This document shows, piece after piece, positions 32,504 through 43,922 of a DNA stretch of 64,000 nt (position 1 is the stretch's first letter; each line of letters starts with the position of its first letter). Origin of the DNA: Cenococcum geophilum 1.58 (lineage: Eukaryota; Ascomycota; Dothideomycetes; Gloniales; Gloniaceae); assembly GCA_001692895.1 (NCBI GenBank), contig KV748226.1, forward strand, positions 2,329-66,328, given 5' to 3'. The position numbers and the translations under genes were made by a program. The notes under the pieces are model-generated. The model was not told the origin of the DNA. It searched no databases and saw nothing but the letters and a program-made list of their open reading frames with translations.

Positions 32504-35348
32504 ATGAGTTCACTTAATAATGAGAAGCCGTCCACCGACGGTACCAGGACGCCCATCACTCAACCCCAGCACCCTTCAATGCTCATCTCGGAAAAGTTCC
32601 CGCCTCCATCTCCAAGATTCCTAGATGGCGCGTTAACGCCCGCCAGCATGGGCTCGCGGAGGCCTTCATTCTCTGGATCAATGCGGTCCACACAGAGCGG
32701 CTTCATGGAGGAGATTAAGCACGAAGTCATGGTTAACTATCTGTTCCAGCAGCAGTGCGGCCGACTATGGGTCGGAGATGGGAGTGGGGAGCTCGAGGGT
32801 GTCCTGCTCAGGAAAAGCAGAGGAAATTACATGGCCTGCCCGCCACAACTGGCAAACTCAGCATTCGCATACTACTGCGCGCAGCTGAATGTTCAGGTAT
32901 ATCTTCAGATGTGGTAATTAGAGGCACGAAAAGCTGACTATAATACAGGTCGCCATGACCGTAAACTCCCGAATCATCAAGACTTTTCTTCAGTGGTCAC
33001 CGGAAGCAACAGATGTGCCGCTCATGAACGGTTTGAGGGTTCAGATTTTACCCACTATTGACGACTTACCAAAAGCCCGAAAGAACCAATTCGCAGCTTT
33101 CGTTGCATCAGAGGCTCTGCTGATCGTGTGGGACGACGAGGCCATGAACATTATGGCCCGTGCGAAGGCAATTGAGGACGAACTGATGGAGTTGGTATGG
33201 AAGACCGGCGAACCGGAAGAAGAGCAAGAAGAACGCAAAGGCCCAGCTGTCGTGGAGTGTGAAATCGACGAGGAGAGCGGAGAAATCAAGCCAGAGAAGA
33301 GGCCGACACACATTCAGAATTCTGTGCTGGTTGGCTTTACAATGCTTATTATCACTATCATGTTGGGAGCTGGTTTCAGGTCCATTGCTATTGAGATAGC
33401 AGTTGACCGTGGATATGCTCGTCTCGCTTTCCTCGCTTTAACGCCTGTTCAGATTTTCTTCACTCTGGTATGATGCCCCGCGTGCTCCTCCTTGAGCTGT
33501 TTGCTAATACTTTCTGCAGTTCTTTGCACAAGTTATTGTCGGTTGTCTTGCTCAGTGTATTGGACCTGTCCGCCAAATGACTACCAACTCGAGGTATTAC
33601 TCTGCACTACTGCCTCGTCGGATCACAGGTCGTACTCTTCCTCACATCACCATCCAATGCCCTGTCTACAAGGAGGGCCTTGCTTCTGTCATTGCACCCA
33701 CAGTAAAGTCGATTAAGCAAGCCATGTCAACGTACGAACTTCAGGGAGGCTCCGCAAACATGTTCATCAACGACGATGGTCTTCAAATCATTAGCGAGGA
33801 CGAACGCCAAGCCCGTATTGAATTCTATGCTGATCACAGCATTGGATGGACCGCGAGGCCCAAGCACGGAGAGAACGGCTTCGTTCGTAAGGGTAAATTC
33901 AAGAAGGCTTCAAACATGAACTACGGTCTTATGTTGTCCAACAATGTCGAAGAGAGGCTTAATATGGTTCAAAGAGGAGAAAACTGGACTCAAGCTGATG
34001 AAGCTGTTGAGTACGAGAGATGCCTCAAAGAGGTTCTTCAGGAGAATGGCCGTGCTTGGGCTGATGGTAACATCCGTGTTGGTGATTACATTGTTTTGAG
34101 TAAGTTCCCCATTTAACGATGATCAAAAATGGTCGTTCTGACAGGTTCATTAGTTGACTCTGACACTCGTGTTCCTTCTGACTGCCTTATTGATGCTGCT
34201 AGCGAAATGGAGCAGTCTCCCGAAGTCGGTATCATGCAATTCTCATCTGGTGTCATGCAGGTCGTCCACACGTACTTCGAAAACGGGTATGCATTATTCA
34301 AATCCCCATTCTCTACATATACTAAGCCTAACCTGCTAGTATCACATTCTTTACCAATCTAATCTACACGGCTATTCGTTACACTGTCTCTAACGGCGAC
34401 GTCGCTCCTTTCGTCGGCCACAACGCCATTCTTCGCTGGTCCGCCATCCAACAGGTTTCGTTCTTCGACGAAGACGGCTATGAGAAATTCTGGTCCGAAT
34501 CGCACGTTTCCGAAGACTTCGACATGTCTCTGCGCCTACAGGTCAACGGCTACATTATCCGCCTCGCCGCCTGGGCCGGAGAGGGCTTCAAAGAAGGTGT
34601 CTCTCTCACCGTGTACGATGAACTCGCACGTTGGGAGAAATACGCCTACGGCTGCAACGAACTGCTCTTCCACCCAATGCGTCTCTGGCTAACCCGTGGC
34701 CCGTTTACCGAGCTGTTCCGCCGTTTCCTCTTCTCCAACATCCGCTTCACGTCCAAAATCACCATCATCTCCTACATCGGAACCTACTACGCCATCGGCG
34801 CCGCCTGGATCATGACAACCGCTAACTACCTCGCCATCGGCTGGTTCAATGGCTACCTCGACAAGTACTACATCGACTCATGGAAGGTGTGGTTCTCGAT
34901 CGTCATCGTCTTCAACGGGCTCGGCAACGTCGCGTTGGCGATAATGCGATACCGCATCGGCGACCGCTCCTTCCTGGGCGCGCTGCTCGAGAACTTCAAA
35001 TGGATCCTCATGCTCGGCATCTTCCTGGGCGGTCTATCTCTGCACGTATCGCAGGCGCTGCTCGCGCACATGTTCGAGATCGACATGACGTGGGGCGCGA
35101 CGTCCAAGGAAGCCGAGTTCTCGAATTTCTTCATCGAGGTGCCCAAGGTGCTCAAGCGCTTCAAGTTCTCGATTGCCTTTTCGCTTCTCGGCATAGTCGC
35201 CATGATCGTCCTGGCCGTTGCGCCGTTCGTCCCGCATGACTGGAAAATCCAGGACTTCGTCGCTATCCTGCCCATGGCGACCGTGACCGCCAGTCATTTG
35301 CTCTTGCCCATCGCGCTCAATCCGGCGCTGATGACGTTTTCGTGGTAG
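32504..35348 (+). CDS. Family 2 glycosyltransferase, multi-pass membrane (fungal GT2, Glyco_trans_2_3 type)
   Basis: Processive-type GT2 enzyme related to chitin/cellulose synthase folds; a wheat-pathogen relative of this type (ZtGT2) is needed for hyphal growth on surfaces. Exons 32504-32896, 32949-33467, 33520-34099, 34145-34286 and 34340-35348 (introns of 52, 52, 45 and 53 bp) give 880 aa. After a Ser/Pro-rich N-terminus, two membrane segments flank residues about 265-325. The catalytic core has QCPVYKEG (about 350), NDDG (388-391), a DxD in DSDTRVP (Asp502, Asp504), SEDFD (602-606) and an RW in DELARWEKYAYG (642-643) at the place of the QxxRW motif, where the usual Gln is replaced. Five more hydrophobic segments follow to the C-terminus. 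The polymer made is not known from sequence. Chitin synthase proper is less likely because its EDRxL and QRRRW motifs are missing. Confidence 0.9.
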
Positions 35349-36480
35349 AGAGGGGACGGCGGGTTATCGGTCCAGCGGTACTTGGTGCCTCCATCTCCAT
35401 CGCGTTATCGATGTCGTGCGGGGCTTTTGGGTGTTTGGCGGGCGGGCGTTTCGAGCACTTTGCGAATCAGGTCGGCGTCGAGGCATTCTGGGATTGGGCG
35501 ACGTATATAAGACACGGATAGAATTGTTCGATCTTTTTTTCCCTTCCTCCCATGAGAGCACAAAATAGCATTTCCTCTTTTCCGTCTTTCTTTCTCTTCA
35601 ATGTCTCTTGTTAAGTCTGGGAAATTAATCAGCATGACGGTGATACGGTTGGTAATTTCTATTTGTCTAAGGGGAGAGGGTAGGTGGGCGTGATGCGGTT
35701 AAAGATATCCTAAGAGGTTCGTGTATATATTCAGATGGGTAGATGATGAATATTGAGGCTATGTAATGCCGTATGTGCCCTATGCTATAGTGATTATATA
35801 TGAGGCGTGGTAATGAATCTGGAGCTTCACCGGTATATTCGGCGTCATAGGAGTGGTGAGTTGGCTTCGCAGTTAGCGGAATTAGCTTGACACTAGAGAA
35901 GGGTGGTATGACAGCTTTTGAGGTCTGACCACAAAGAGTGGGGGAAAGTAAATCTCTAGAATCTAGGAAAGTCGTGAGGGAATACCTCGATAGTGCGCCG
36001 AAATTCCACTCTAGATATACTTAGGTCCTTGCGGGTTGATCATCTGCGTTAGAAATCCCTTCCTTAATTATCGGTATCATTGAGTAGATTAGAAAATACC
36101 AGTGGCAGTACAGGGCAATGAAATCTTAATAGATATTTTAGGGGATAACGTTCCAGAGAATCGTAGAATAAGATTGGGTTTGCCACAACCACGTAAGTTC
36201 AAAATAAAGAAGAGTCTGGATATACTAAGCGTGGGTTGGATGCATTTATGAGATGGGGCAAGGGAGGAAATGGCGGCGGAGAACCGTTGCACAGGCAATA
36301 AACCAAGAATATGTGGTTAGTGAACCACTAGTGTCCTCGGGAACAGCAATGCCAGCTAGGATAAGGAAACATCATTGAAGGAGTGACAGCCTAATTAACC
36401 AAGAGAAACATTGCACAAGTAACAATCCCTTATACCCGTCTATCCGTGAAATCACTCTTCTGGGGTTAACTTTCAGCCTG
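35349..36480. other. Convergent intergenic region, GT2 / dynamin
   Basis: About 1.1 kb between the 3' ends of two convergent genes. No supported gene; a 69-codon minus frame at 36089-36298 has no motif. Confidence 0.45.
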
Positions 36481-38893
36481 TTAACCTCGCCCTCCCATAG
36501 CTAATCGGAACGCCTCCTGTCCTTTCTCCAGCATCTCTTTGCGTCCTTGCAAGAAGTTTCGTTGCCGCGTTACCTCAGGTGCCTCAGCCGCTACGTACTC
36601 GACCTCCTCATCGGTAAGTCCAGTAATCACCAATGGCGAGAGGATGGCCGAGGGCAAAGTGTCGACAAGGTGCCGTTCAATAACTTGCTTGGTCACGGCT
36701 GCAATGAAGTATTTTAGTTCGTCCTAGAGGGTTGTAATCAGTTAGCATTAACCGCAAACTTTCCAGGGATAAGAAGTGCAAAATTTTGACCACGATTGAA
36801 GTATCAAGTGGCTAAGACGAGGTACTCCTTTAGTAAACTCACTTTGTAATAGGCTGTTTGGCTGTCAAGCGCCTCCTCCGCTGAAAATTTGTCCATATCC
36901 TGCACAATTCGTCCTTTGGGCATTTGCGGTTCAATGGGCGTTTGTTCACGTTCATTGACGGAATGTTTACCCACCATAGTGAGAGTGTCAGTGACCGCCG
37001 CCAGAGCACTAGCGTACTTATTCTGACGTTGCTTTTGGACGGTGGTTGTATAATAATGGTTATAAGTCATTGGAGGGCGGGCCTTGTCCGCGATGATCTT
37101 AGCTAGCTCTCCGCGACTGGCTTGAAGGGAGGACTCTAAGGCAGCGTCCACACGTAGACCCACGAGACGCGATTTAATTTCAGGAGCGGCAGCGTGTTGG
37201 AGAACAATTTCCACAAAATTCTTACAGGCGTCCGCCACTTTGTTGATGTGTGCCGTAGCTAATCCATTCCATGGCTCGGATTGTTCCCAGAATAATTGAC
37301 TGATAAGCAGTGGGTTAAAATTCCCGGGTAGTTCACAGCCGCGAGACCGTTCGAGGACACGCTGAACCCATAAAATTGCTGCGCTGCGGGTTAATTTTTG
37401 CGGATGTAGGACACCTAGGTCGACGTTTTGTTCTTCTTGGTTTTTGCCATCCTCATCCTCATCCTCGCTGTTACTCTCCTCGCCCTTACCATTGGGTGGA
37501 GGAATGACGAATTTTTTACCGTAGCGGCTCATCTGTTTAGCAAATTGGAGGTTGAGGTGTTGGATTACCGCGCGGAACCTGCGGATATTCTCAGTTGAAT
37601 CTACAGCTGCGTTCATCTCAACGGACCCGAAGAAGGGATTCTCGTAATGGCCTTTCACCGCAGACTTCAAGATATCGTTGATTGTCGTGCTGATACCCAT
37701 GAGAAACATCTTTTGTTCGGAGATAGTGGTCCTTTTGTCGCCCAACCGCCCAAACTCGTCCATCGTATCCTTCAATTTAATGTCCAGCTCTTTCTTGAGG
37801 TGAGGAATCTCCTTCTTCAGATGGTTGTTTAGTAGCTGACTTAGACGTGTCCTCAGCATTTCAATTCCCACCATATCGCGAGGGAGGTGACGGTATCTAC
37901 CATCATTGAAGAACATGCGCTCGGATGAATTGCGTTCCTGAAATGTCATCCCCAATTCTCCATCAGCCCGGTTCTTGAGTATATGCCACCCGAGTTCAAA
38001 GTAAATATCCTTATTTTGAGCTAGATCTATCCAGTCTTTCTCATTGTCAGAGCCGGGGCGAAGAAAGTCCGGTTTAGTGATAATTCCAAGCGTTCGGCTT
38101 CCTTTATCGTCAATTCTTCGACAGTAATCCAGGATAATCTGGTTAGCATAGTCGTTCTTTGCCGATACAACTGCAAGGATAATGGTTCGCTCGTTGCTGA
38201 TATACTCTTCCACAAGACTTCGGATCAATCGCACGTCTTCTTTGCTCTGTGACTTGTTCTCAGAGTGTATGAGTCCAGGTAGATCGACCAAGGTCCTTGA
38301 GTAAATTAGTAGACGGTAATTTCTCTTTCAGAGCAGTCTTACAATTGAGGCCTTCCTGGTCCGCATATTTCGATACTCAGGACGTCCCTGGAAAAAGCTC
38401 GGGAATTACCTTGGCCGACTTCACCGAGGCCCATGAGAGATGTTGCTTCGTCCATAAGCGCGGGCAATTCAGAGAAGTCATTTATCGACTTGCTAAACTC
38501 TCTTAACTTGGCCTGTTCCGGAGCAGGACGAGTTTTGTCCGGCGTAATTTTGGTGGAGATCGATGGTGTATGATCACGACGGAGTACGATCTCAGTGGCA
38601 AAACGCGTGCACAAATTCTCTTTCCGGGGAAAAGGTATTTCGGTGATTGCTTCCAATACGGAGCTCTTTCCAGACGATTGATCACCGCATACTACGAGTT
38701 GGGGAAGTTGAACGACACCATTGAGGCCAGTACGTCTGAGCTTATCGACGATATCCATTATTTTCCGCTGGCCATCGCTTTGAAGCGACTCCAGAGAACT
38801 CGTCGTGACAATTTCAGGATTTACGGATATTTGGGGAGGGGTCGCGGACACATCAGTGTCCGCTTCCTTCTCGATGATATCTTCTGAGGTCAT
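36481..38893 (-). CDS. Mx-like dynamin family GTPase
   Basis: Large GTPase of the dynamin superfamily, in the group often annotated Mx-like in fungi. Exons, minus strand: 38893-38343, 38295-36843, 36723-36481 (introns of 47 and 119 bp), 748 aa. GTP-binding motifs: G1 GDQSSGKSS (70-78), a G2 threonine in ENLCTRFAT (about 97), G3 DLPGL (188-192, created by splicing intron 1) and G4 TKPD (257-260). A middle/stalk region follows, with an acidic low-complexity insert (SEDEDEDGKNQEEQN). The last exon supplies a GTPase effector domain-like end (YFIAAVTKQVIERHLVDTLP) and a coiled, charged C-terminus. No PH or proline-rich domain is seen, so it is Mx-like rather than a classical endocytic dynamin or Vps1. 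Cellular role unknown; organelle division or defence-like functions are both possible. Confidence 0.92.
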
Positions 38894-39800
38894 TGTGCCG
38901 AAGATTCTGCGATCAGAGGAAGTTATAACTGAGATTAAATAGAGATTGACTAGAGATGAAAGGAGCTGGTCTTGAGATTAACGAGATATGGTGGAAATGA
39001 TGAGACTGTTAAGAGAAGAAACGAACAGCTTTATATACGACGCACCAGCCCTAAATTCATCGCGATTGTGGTAAGAAGTGCTTTGATACAGGCAGCAATC
39101 ATTATGCGGCATGTGTTCCGGTACCAAACGCTGACTGAGATGAATGAAAGACGGGCTTCAGAGCTACAGCCTTGGAAACTCTCCAATAAAATCACAAGGC
39201 TTACAAACTAAGACATGAACGGAAGATGGTAGAGATGCCTTGCGCGTCAGTGGCGATGCAAAACGTATCAGGGCCCTGACAATGAACCGATGCATGGGAT
39301 ATAGTCGAGCTGAGGACCCTGAGGCATATCGGCTAGTTCTCCAGAACGGGAATTTCAGCGCTTCGGGGAACCATATATTCATGTATTCAAGCATTTGCTA
39401 GCTAATGGTTGGCAACCGTTCCTCCGATAGTCTGCTCCACCTCGTAACTGTGCCGCACCAGCCGCCTCAGCCCCGCAGCCTCGCCTCCCAGACCTAGCAT
39501 CACTATCAATGCGCTGCAGAGTGAGGACTATTGCGGTAAGAGTGGATAAATGATGTCTTACGGCTGTCCGGGCGAAGTGGCGGGCAGTTTTGTGTTCGAT
39601 AGAGATATTGAGTAAAAGAACATCGTGCAGCATTATCAGACTTGCGGAGGATAGGCCGGCTCTCAGGGGGCCTAAAAAGCAGCCGAAATTGGCTCGTGCG
39701 GTAAAAAAGCCACCCACGTCAACAAGAGCGTAAATACATAGATTCTCACCCATTTCCCCAGCCAAATAATGTACCAATCTTCTTCAATATGGGTCGTATT
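38894..39800. other. Dynamin upstream region and right edge of the gene compartment
   Basis: No supported gene; a 132-codon minus frame at 39379-39777 shows no motif. Composition shifts sharply at about 39790-39830, from balanced to TpA-rich repeat sequence. Confidence 0.45.
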
Positions 39801-39839
39801 ATTAAATCTCGCAAATCTCGTGCTCGTCATTTCACACCT

Positions 39840-41060
39840 CCACCAGAGATGCTTTATTTATAGCCCCTATCTTATCCAAAAACGCTATTATAATGCGGTG
39901 TACTATGGTGTAAGGTTATTTAACGGAAGCTAGGTATCCAGATTCCTAAAGATTTTGTATATGAAATTATAGGGATACCTAAGCGTATATAAAGCGAAAT
40001 ACTCCACTTAAAGCAAGCCTAAACGCTTTATAATTAGGAGGATGCCAAACCTAATCCTTGTGGTTAAAAGCTATACGTTACACGCAAAGATATAGCTGTA
40101 ATTAGTGCCTATTTAGGCAATCCTACGGTATTTATTAACGAAAAGGGTAAGCTGTGGTAGGATATTGCAGAATCTGTAGGTGTTATACTACTTAATACGC
40201 CTTATTTTAAGCCAAAAGGCTACTATATAGTTGAGGCTAGGGCTATTAGTGAGGCCTGCAAACGCGATAAAGATCTTATTACCGCTGTATGCGCTAAGGA
40301 AAAAGAGCTAAGCCTAAGGCAAGCAAAGGAGCGCCTTAATTGGGTAGATATATAGCTTAATATAAGGCCTTATTTAAAGGATTTCAAAGATATAGTTTTC
40401 TTAGATGAATTTTACTTTGGTATTGGCCTATAAACTATAAAGAAGATTAAACGAAAGCGCGGCTGAGAGTATTGCTATATACTAGAGAATGTTTACTATA
40501 AATACGTTACTATAAAGGATAAGAAGGAAAAGGTACGTAAAGAGAACCACCTTAAGCTTCTAAATGTATTTATAGCGATTGGGTATAACTACCGTAGGGT
40601 TTTTATGTACAAAGTATTAAACTCTGTTAGTAAGATGGCTACGGCTATATATACTAAGAAAATACTAGCTTAACTTATGCCTAATCTTTATTCTTAAGGT
40701 TTAACACTCTGTTAAGATGCAGACTCTTTATATATAAGTAAGGGTATAAGAGATTGGCTGAAGCGAAATGGCTATTTAGTAATTATACTACTGGGTGTTT
40801 TACCGGATCTATTAATCCTTAAGTCTAAAGCTTATCTATTAAAGGCAAAGTTTTATAAGCAGCGCTGTTTAATAGAGAAGGTAGGCCTTATACGGTTTAA
40901 ATGGATATTTTACGAGGAAATAGACTTAAAGAGTATTTAGTATATGTATTATTATTATACTAAAAGATTACACGATGTACGTAGAGCAGACGGCCGGATG
41001 ACTTAATATTGAGCTTAAAATGTATATATTTTTGTTGGTGGTATATAAGCCAATTTCGGC
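39840..41060 (+). mobile_element. Tc1/mariner-type transposase relic (RIP-decayed)
   Basis: Read through stops, the plus strand gives a DDE-type transposase: DFVYEIIGIPKRI near the start, KDIAVISAYLGNPTVF in the N-terminal part, RPYLKDFKDIVFLDEFYFG (first catalytic Asp region, about 40368-40425) with KKIKRKRG just after, IGYNYRRVFMYKV, then DADSLYISKGIRDWLKRNGY (second Asp region, about 40718-40775) and LLGVLPDLLILKSKAY at the place of the usual PxxSPDLNPIE block. Stops at W/Q positions and TpA richness indicate RIP. Termini are not resolved; two strong hairpins lie just downstream. Confidence 0.7.
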
Positions 41061-41065
41061 CACTT

Positions 41066-41092
41066 TTTAAGAGGCCGGACAGGCCTCTTAAA
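41066..41092. repeat. Hairpin: 11-bp perfect stem, 5-base loop
   Basis: tttaagaggcc ggaca ggcctcttaaa. It lies just after the transposase relic and may be part of its terminal region. Confidence 0.85.
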
Positions 41093-41114
41093 TAATAGAC
41101 TTATTAGCTGATAG

Positions 41115-41146
41115 TATCCGGAGACTATCCGGATAGTCTCCGGATA
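41115..41146. repeat. 32-bp perfect palindrome
   Basis: The 32 bases read identically on both strands, with tatccggagactatcc as the first half. There is no spacer, so it would form a cruciform or be a dimeric binding site. It is the second hairpin within 80 bp. Confidence 0.95.
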
Positions 41147-41289
41147 GTCTTAGCAAAATCCCCTTAATATGCTTACACTTACGATGCAACCCCTAATATT
41201 AAATAAATAAAAAATTAATTAATATAGATTTATAGCACTTACAAAACGCTTTAAAATGGTACCACTTTTATCTAAATATCCTAAGGATA

Positions 41290-41600
41290 AGTAATATTAT
41301 ATAGATATAAAGCTTATAAGAGCTTTGCGGAATAAGAGCCGCGCATAAAGCTCTACGTAAAGCTCTATACGAAGCTCTGCATAAAGCTTTTATATAGAGC
41401 CTCGTAGTAGAGCCGTTATACGCAGAACCGTTATACGTAGAGCTGTGCAGAGCCTCCGTATACAGAGCTTCGTGTAGAGATTCGTGTAGAGCTTTATGTA
41501 GAGCCTCTATACGCAAAGCTTCGTGCAGAGCCTCTATACGCAGAGTTTCTATAGAGCCTCCGTACGTAGAGATTTATATAGATTCTTAGATAAAGCCTTA
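41290..41600 (-). repeat. Degenerate 12-15 bp minisatellite (minus-strand EALHK-like peptide repeat)
   Basis: Variable-length units around agagcttcgtg / gagcctctatacgc. On the minus strand they read as EALHKALHESLHEALYTEALH and similar. No gene frame could be extended out of it. It resembles, in style, the peptide-repeat tails of the gag-like ORFs further right. Confidence 0.6.
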
Positions 41601-41639
41601 CGCAAAGCTTTTATATATAGATACTATAAAATAAAATAA

Positions 41640-42337
41640 AAATAGCAAAGGAGAGAGGAGACCCAGCAGTTTAAATTTAGCAACTTTTCTCTATTCCTTA
41701 TTATCCTTACCCTCTAGTGCTCCTACTACCGCCGCTATAGGTTAAGAATTTTTATTATACGCCGAACATTAAGCCCTATAATCCCGCTATTTGCAATTTC
41801 TATAACATGGCTAAACTATACCAAAGGCGTTAAAATAAAAGAAGGAAAATAGATAATAGATATCCTACCTCCTATATTATAGAATAAGCTCTAGGTGTAG
41901 AATACTTAAGTACCTACAGCTTTATATGCTAAGTCTTAGGCGGTATAAACCTTATTAGCTTTTACTAACGTTCTAGCTAGTACCTAGTCTATTACCGTTA
42001 AGGGTTTAAATATACCTAAATAGAACGTCCCTAATATAAGTTTAGAACCTAGTAATAAACCACCTCTAATTATTAAGCTATCTCCTTAAACTAATAGCAA
42101 AGCTATAGAGCAATTAGAACTTAGAGCCCTATAATAACTAAAGAACTTTAATCTTATAGCGGCCTTCTTAATATATATGCATTAAAGAGTTATAAGATCT
42201 ATAGTACTATTTAGTCTGATACTTAAAGTAATATAGGATAAAATAGCTTTTACCTAGGAACTATTTAAAAGGTTAATAGATTTTATCTATAAGGTATAAT
42301 AGAGGGACGCTTTCTATACTATCTTTAATGCGAAAAT
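41640..42337. other. RIP-decayed repeat sequence, unassigned
   Basis: TpA-rich, CpA-poor sequence with no recognisable protein remnant, lying between the minisatellite and the outer chromovirus LTR. Probably remains of an older element that served as insertion site. Confidence 0.4.
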
Positions 42338-42784
42338 TGTTACGGACCTTATATTAGCAGTAGTAGTACTACTAAGGAGAGATATAAATAGGCTAGTGGT
42401 AGAAGTATAAGAGGTGCTAGAACTAGTCGCACTATAAAACAAGGGGTAACCGAGTTACGTAGTTAGTTACGTTATAGGTTTAAAATATAGAAATATAGGA
42501 ATATAGGAACGTAGAATATACTAACGTACTAACGTACTAACGTACTAACGTACTAACGTACTAACGTACTTAGTACATTTCTTAGGTGCAGTATTATGTA
42601 TTTAAAGGACTATGGTCCCTACCTAGATAGTTCTCTTTTTAGTAGTAAATTTTAGAATATAATTAAAGCTAATCTATTAAGCAACTACTCCACTAGTTAT
42701 TATTATATTATTGACTTCTTATTTACCTATACACCTAGCCTATTAATAAGTTTACCGTAGTTCCTACTACAAGGCTTTATTATA
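42338..42784 (+). repeat. 5' LTR of the outer chromovirus (447 bp)
   Basis: Begins tgttacggac, like the inner LTRs, and its 3' half aligns with them (ccctacctagatagttc onward). The 5' (U3) half is strongly diverged and carries an (actaacgt)n expansion at about 42517-42570. Confidence 0.75.
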
Positions 42785-43496
42785 TATTTACTACCTAGTT
42801 ATAGTATTAATAAAGTTAAATAATATACTACTAAAAGCAGTAGTTGTAACGCCGTTAATAGTAGCAACTATATTAAGATTAGGTAACGACACTAGTATAA
42901 TAAATACTAACTCTTAGCTAGTTACGGTTGGACAGCTATAAGAAATAGTTAATTAATTAACGGACAATAACAGGATACTTAAAGAAAGGATTAATAGAAT
43001 AGAAGTAGCTAAGATTAAGCTATTATCCATTAAGCGATTCTTAGAAGAGAAGTTAAAGCTTAAAGAATTCCTTATATAAATGCACTTTAAGATTATATAA
43101 GAAGGAGCGAAGTTAGCAATGCCTATAGACTAAGTTACCTATATAGGATTGTTCTTAAGAGGGAGGGGACTTAAGTGGTTTAAGCCTTACCTAATAGAGG
43201 TATAGGAAAACGGCATAGCAACTACTAACTAGGAGGTATAGTATATATTTACTAGTTAGAACGGGTTTGTGGAATACCTAATATAAATATTTAAAGACCT
43301 AGAGGCAACTACTATAGTAGAAAGAAAGCTTTAAAACCTAATATAGAGAACTTTAGTAATTAAGTATACGATATAATTTTAAATATTAGTAACATAGGTT
43401 AAATAGAATAATAAGGTGCTTATGGTATAGTATAAATAAGGACTTAAAGTAAAAATCTAAGACGTAATTATCCTAATAGAAGATGCGGATACCCTT

Positions 43497-43922
43497 TATT
43501 ACGGACGCTTTAAGTACAATGTTATGACTACTAGGAGAGGAGTCGGAAGAAGCTAGTTAGTTAATTTAGGCACGGTCTAGAATAGAGCCGATAGAGCTAT
43601 ATAACAAGGAATGGTAACCAAGGTCACGTGGGGTAATCTATATAATCTATGGGATCTATATAATCCGTAATAGAGTAGATAGAGTACACGTATATTACGT
43701 ACAAGAAGGATTTCATAGGAGTACGGTTGTGTATTTAAGGACCCTTAGTCCCTACCTAGATAGTTCCTTCCTTATAGTAATTCTTAGAATACAATTAAAG
43801 TTAATCTATTAGGCAACCACTCCACTAGTTATTATTATCTTGTTAACTTTTATACTTGCATTTCCTACACACCTAGCCTAATAACGAGCCCACCGTAGTT
43901 CTTGCTACAAGGTTCCATTACA
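43497..43922 (+). repeat. 5' LTR of the inner chromovirus (426 bp)
   Basis: Direct repeat of 56249-56674 with equal length. It begins tattacggacgctttaag (TG to TA at the end, RIP-like) and ends ccattaca. Confidence 0.93.

Noticed and set aside
7125-39800. tRNA or rRNA genes
   Set aside because: I looked for tRNA B-box-like GGTTCRANYC with matching arms and for conserved rRNA stretches and saw none convincing; a tRNAscan-SE run would settle this.
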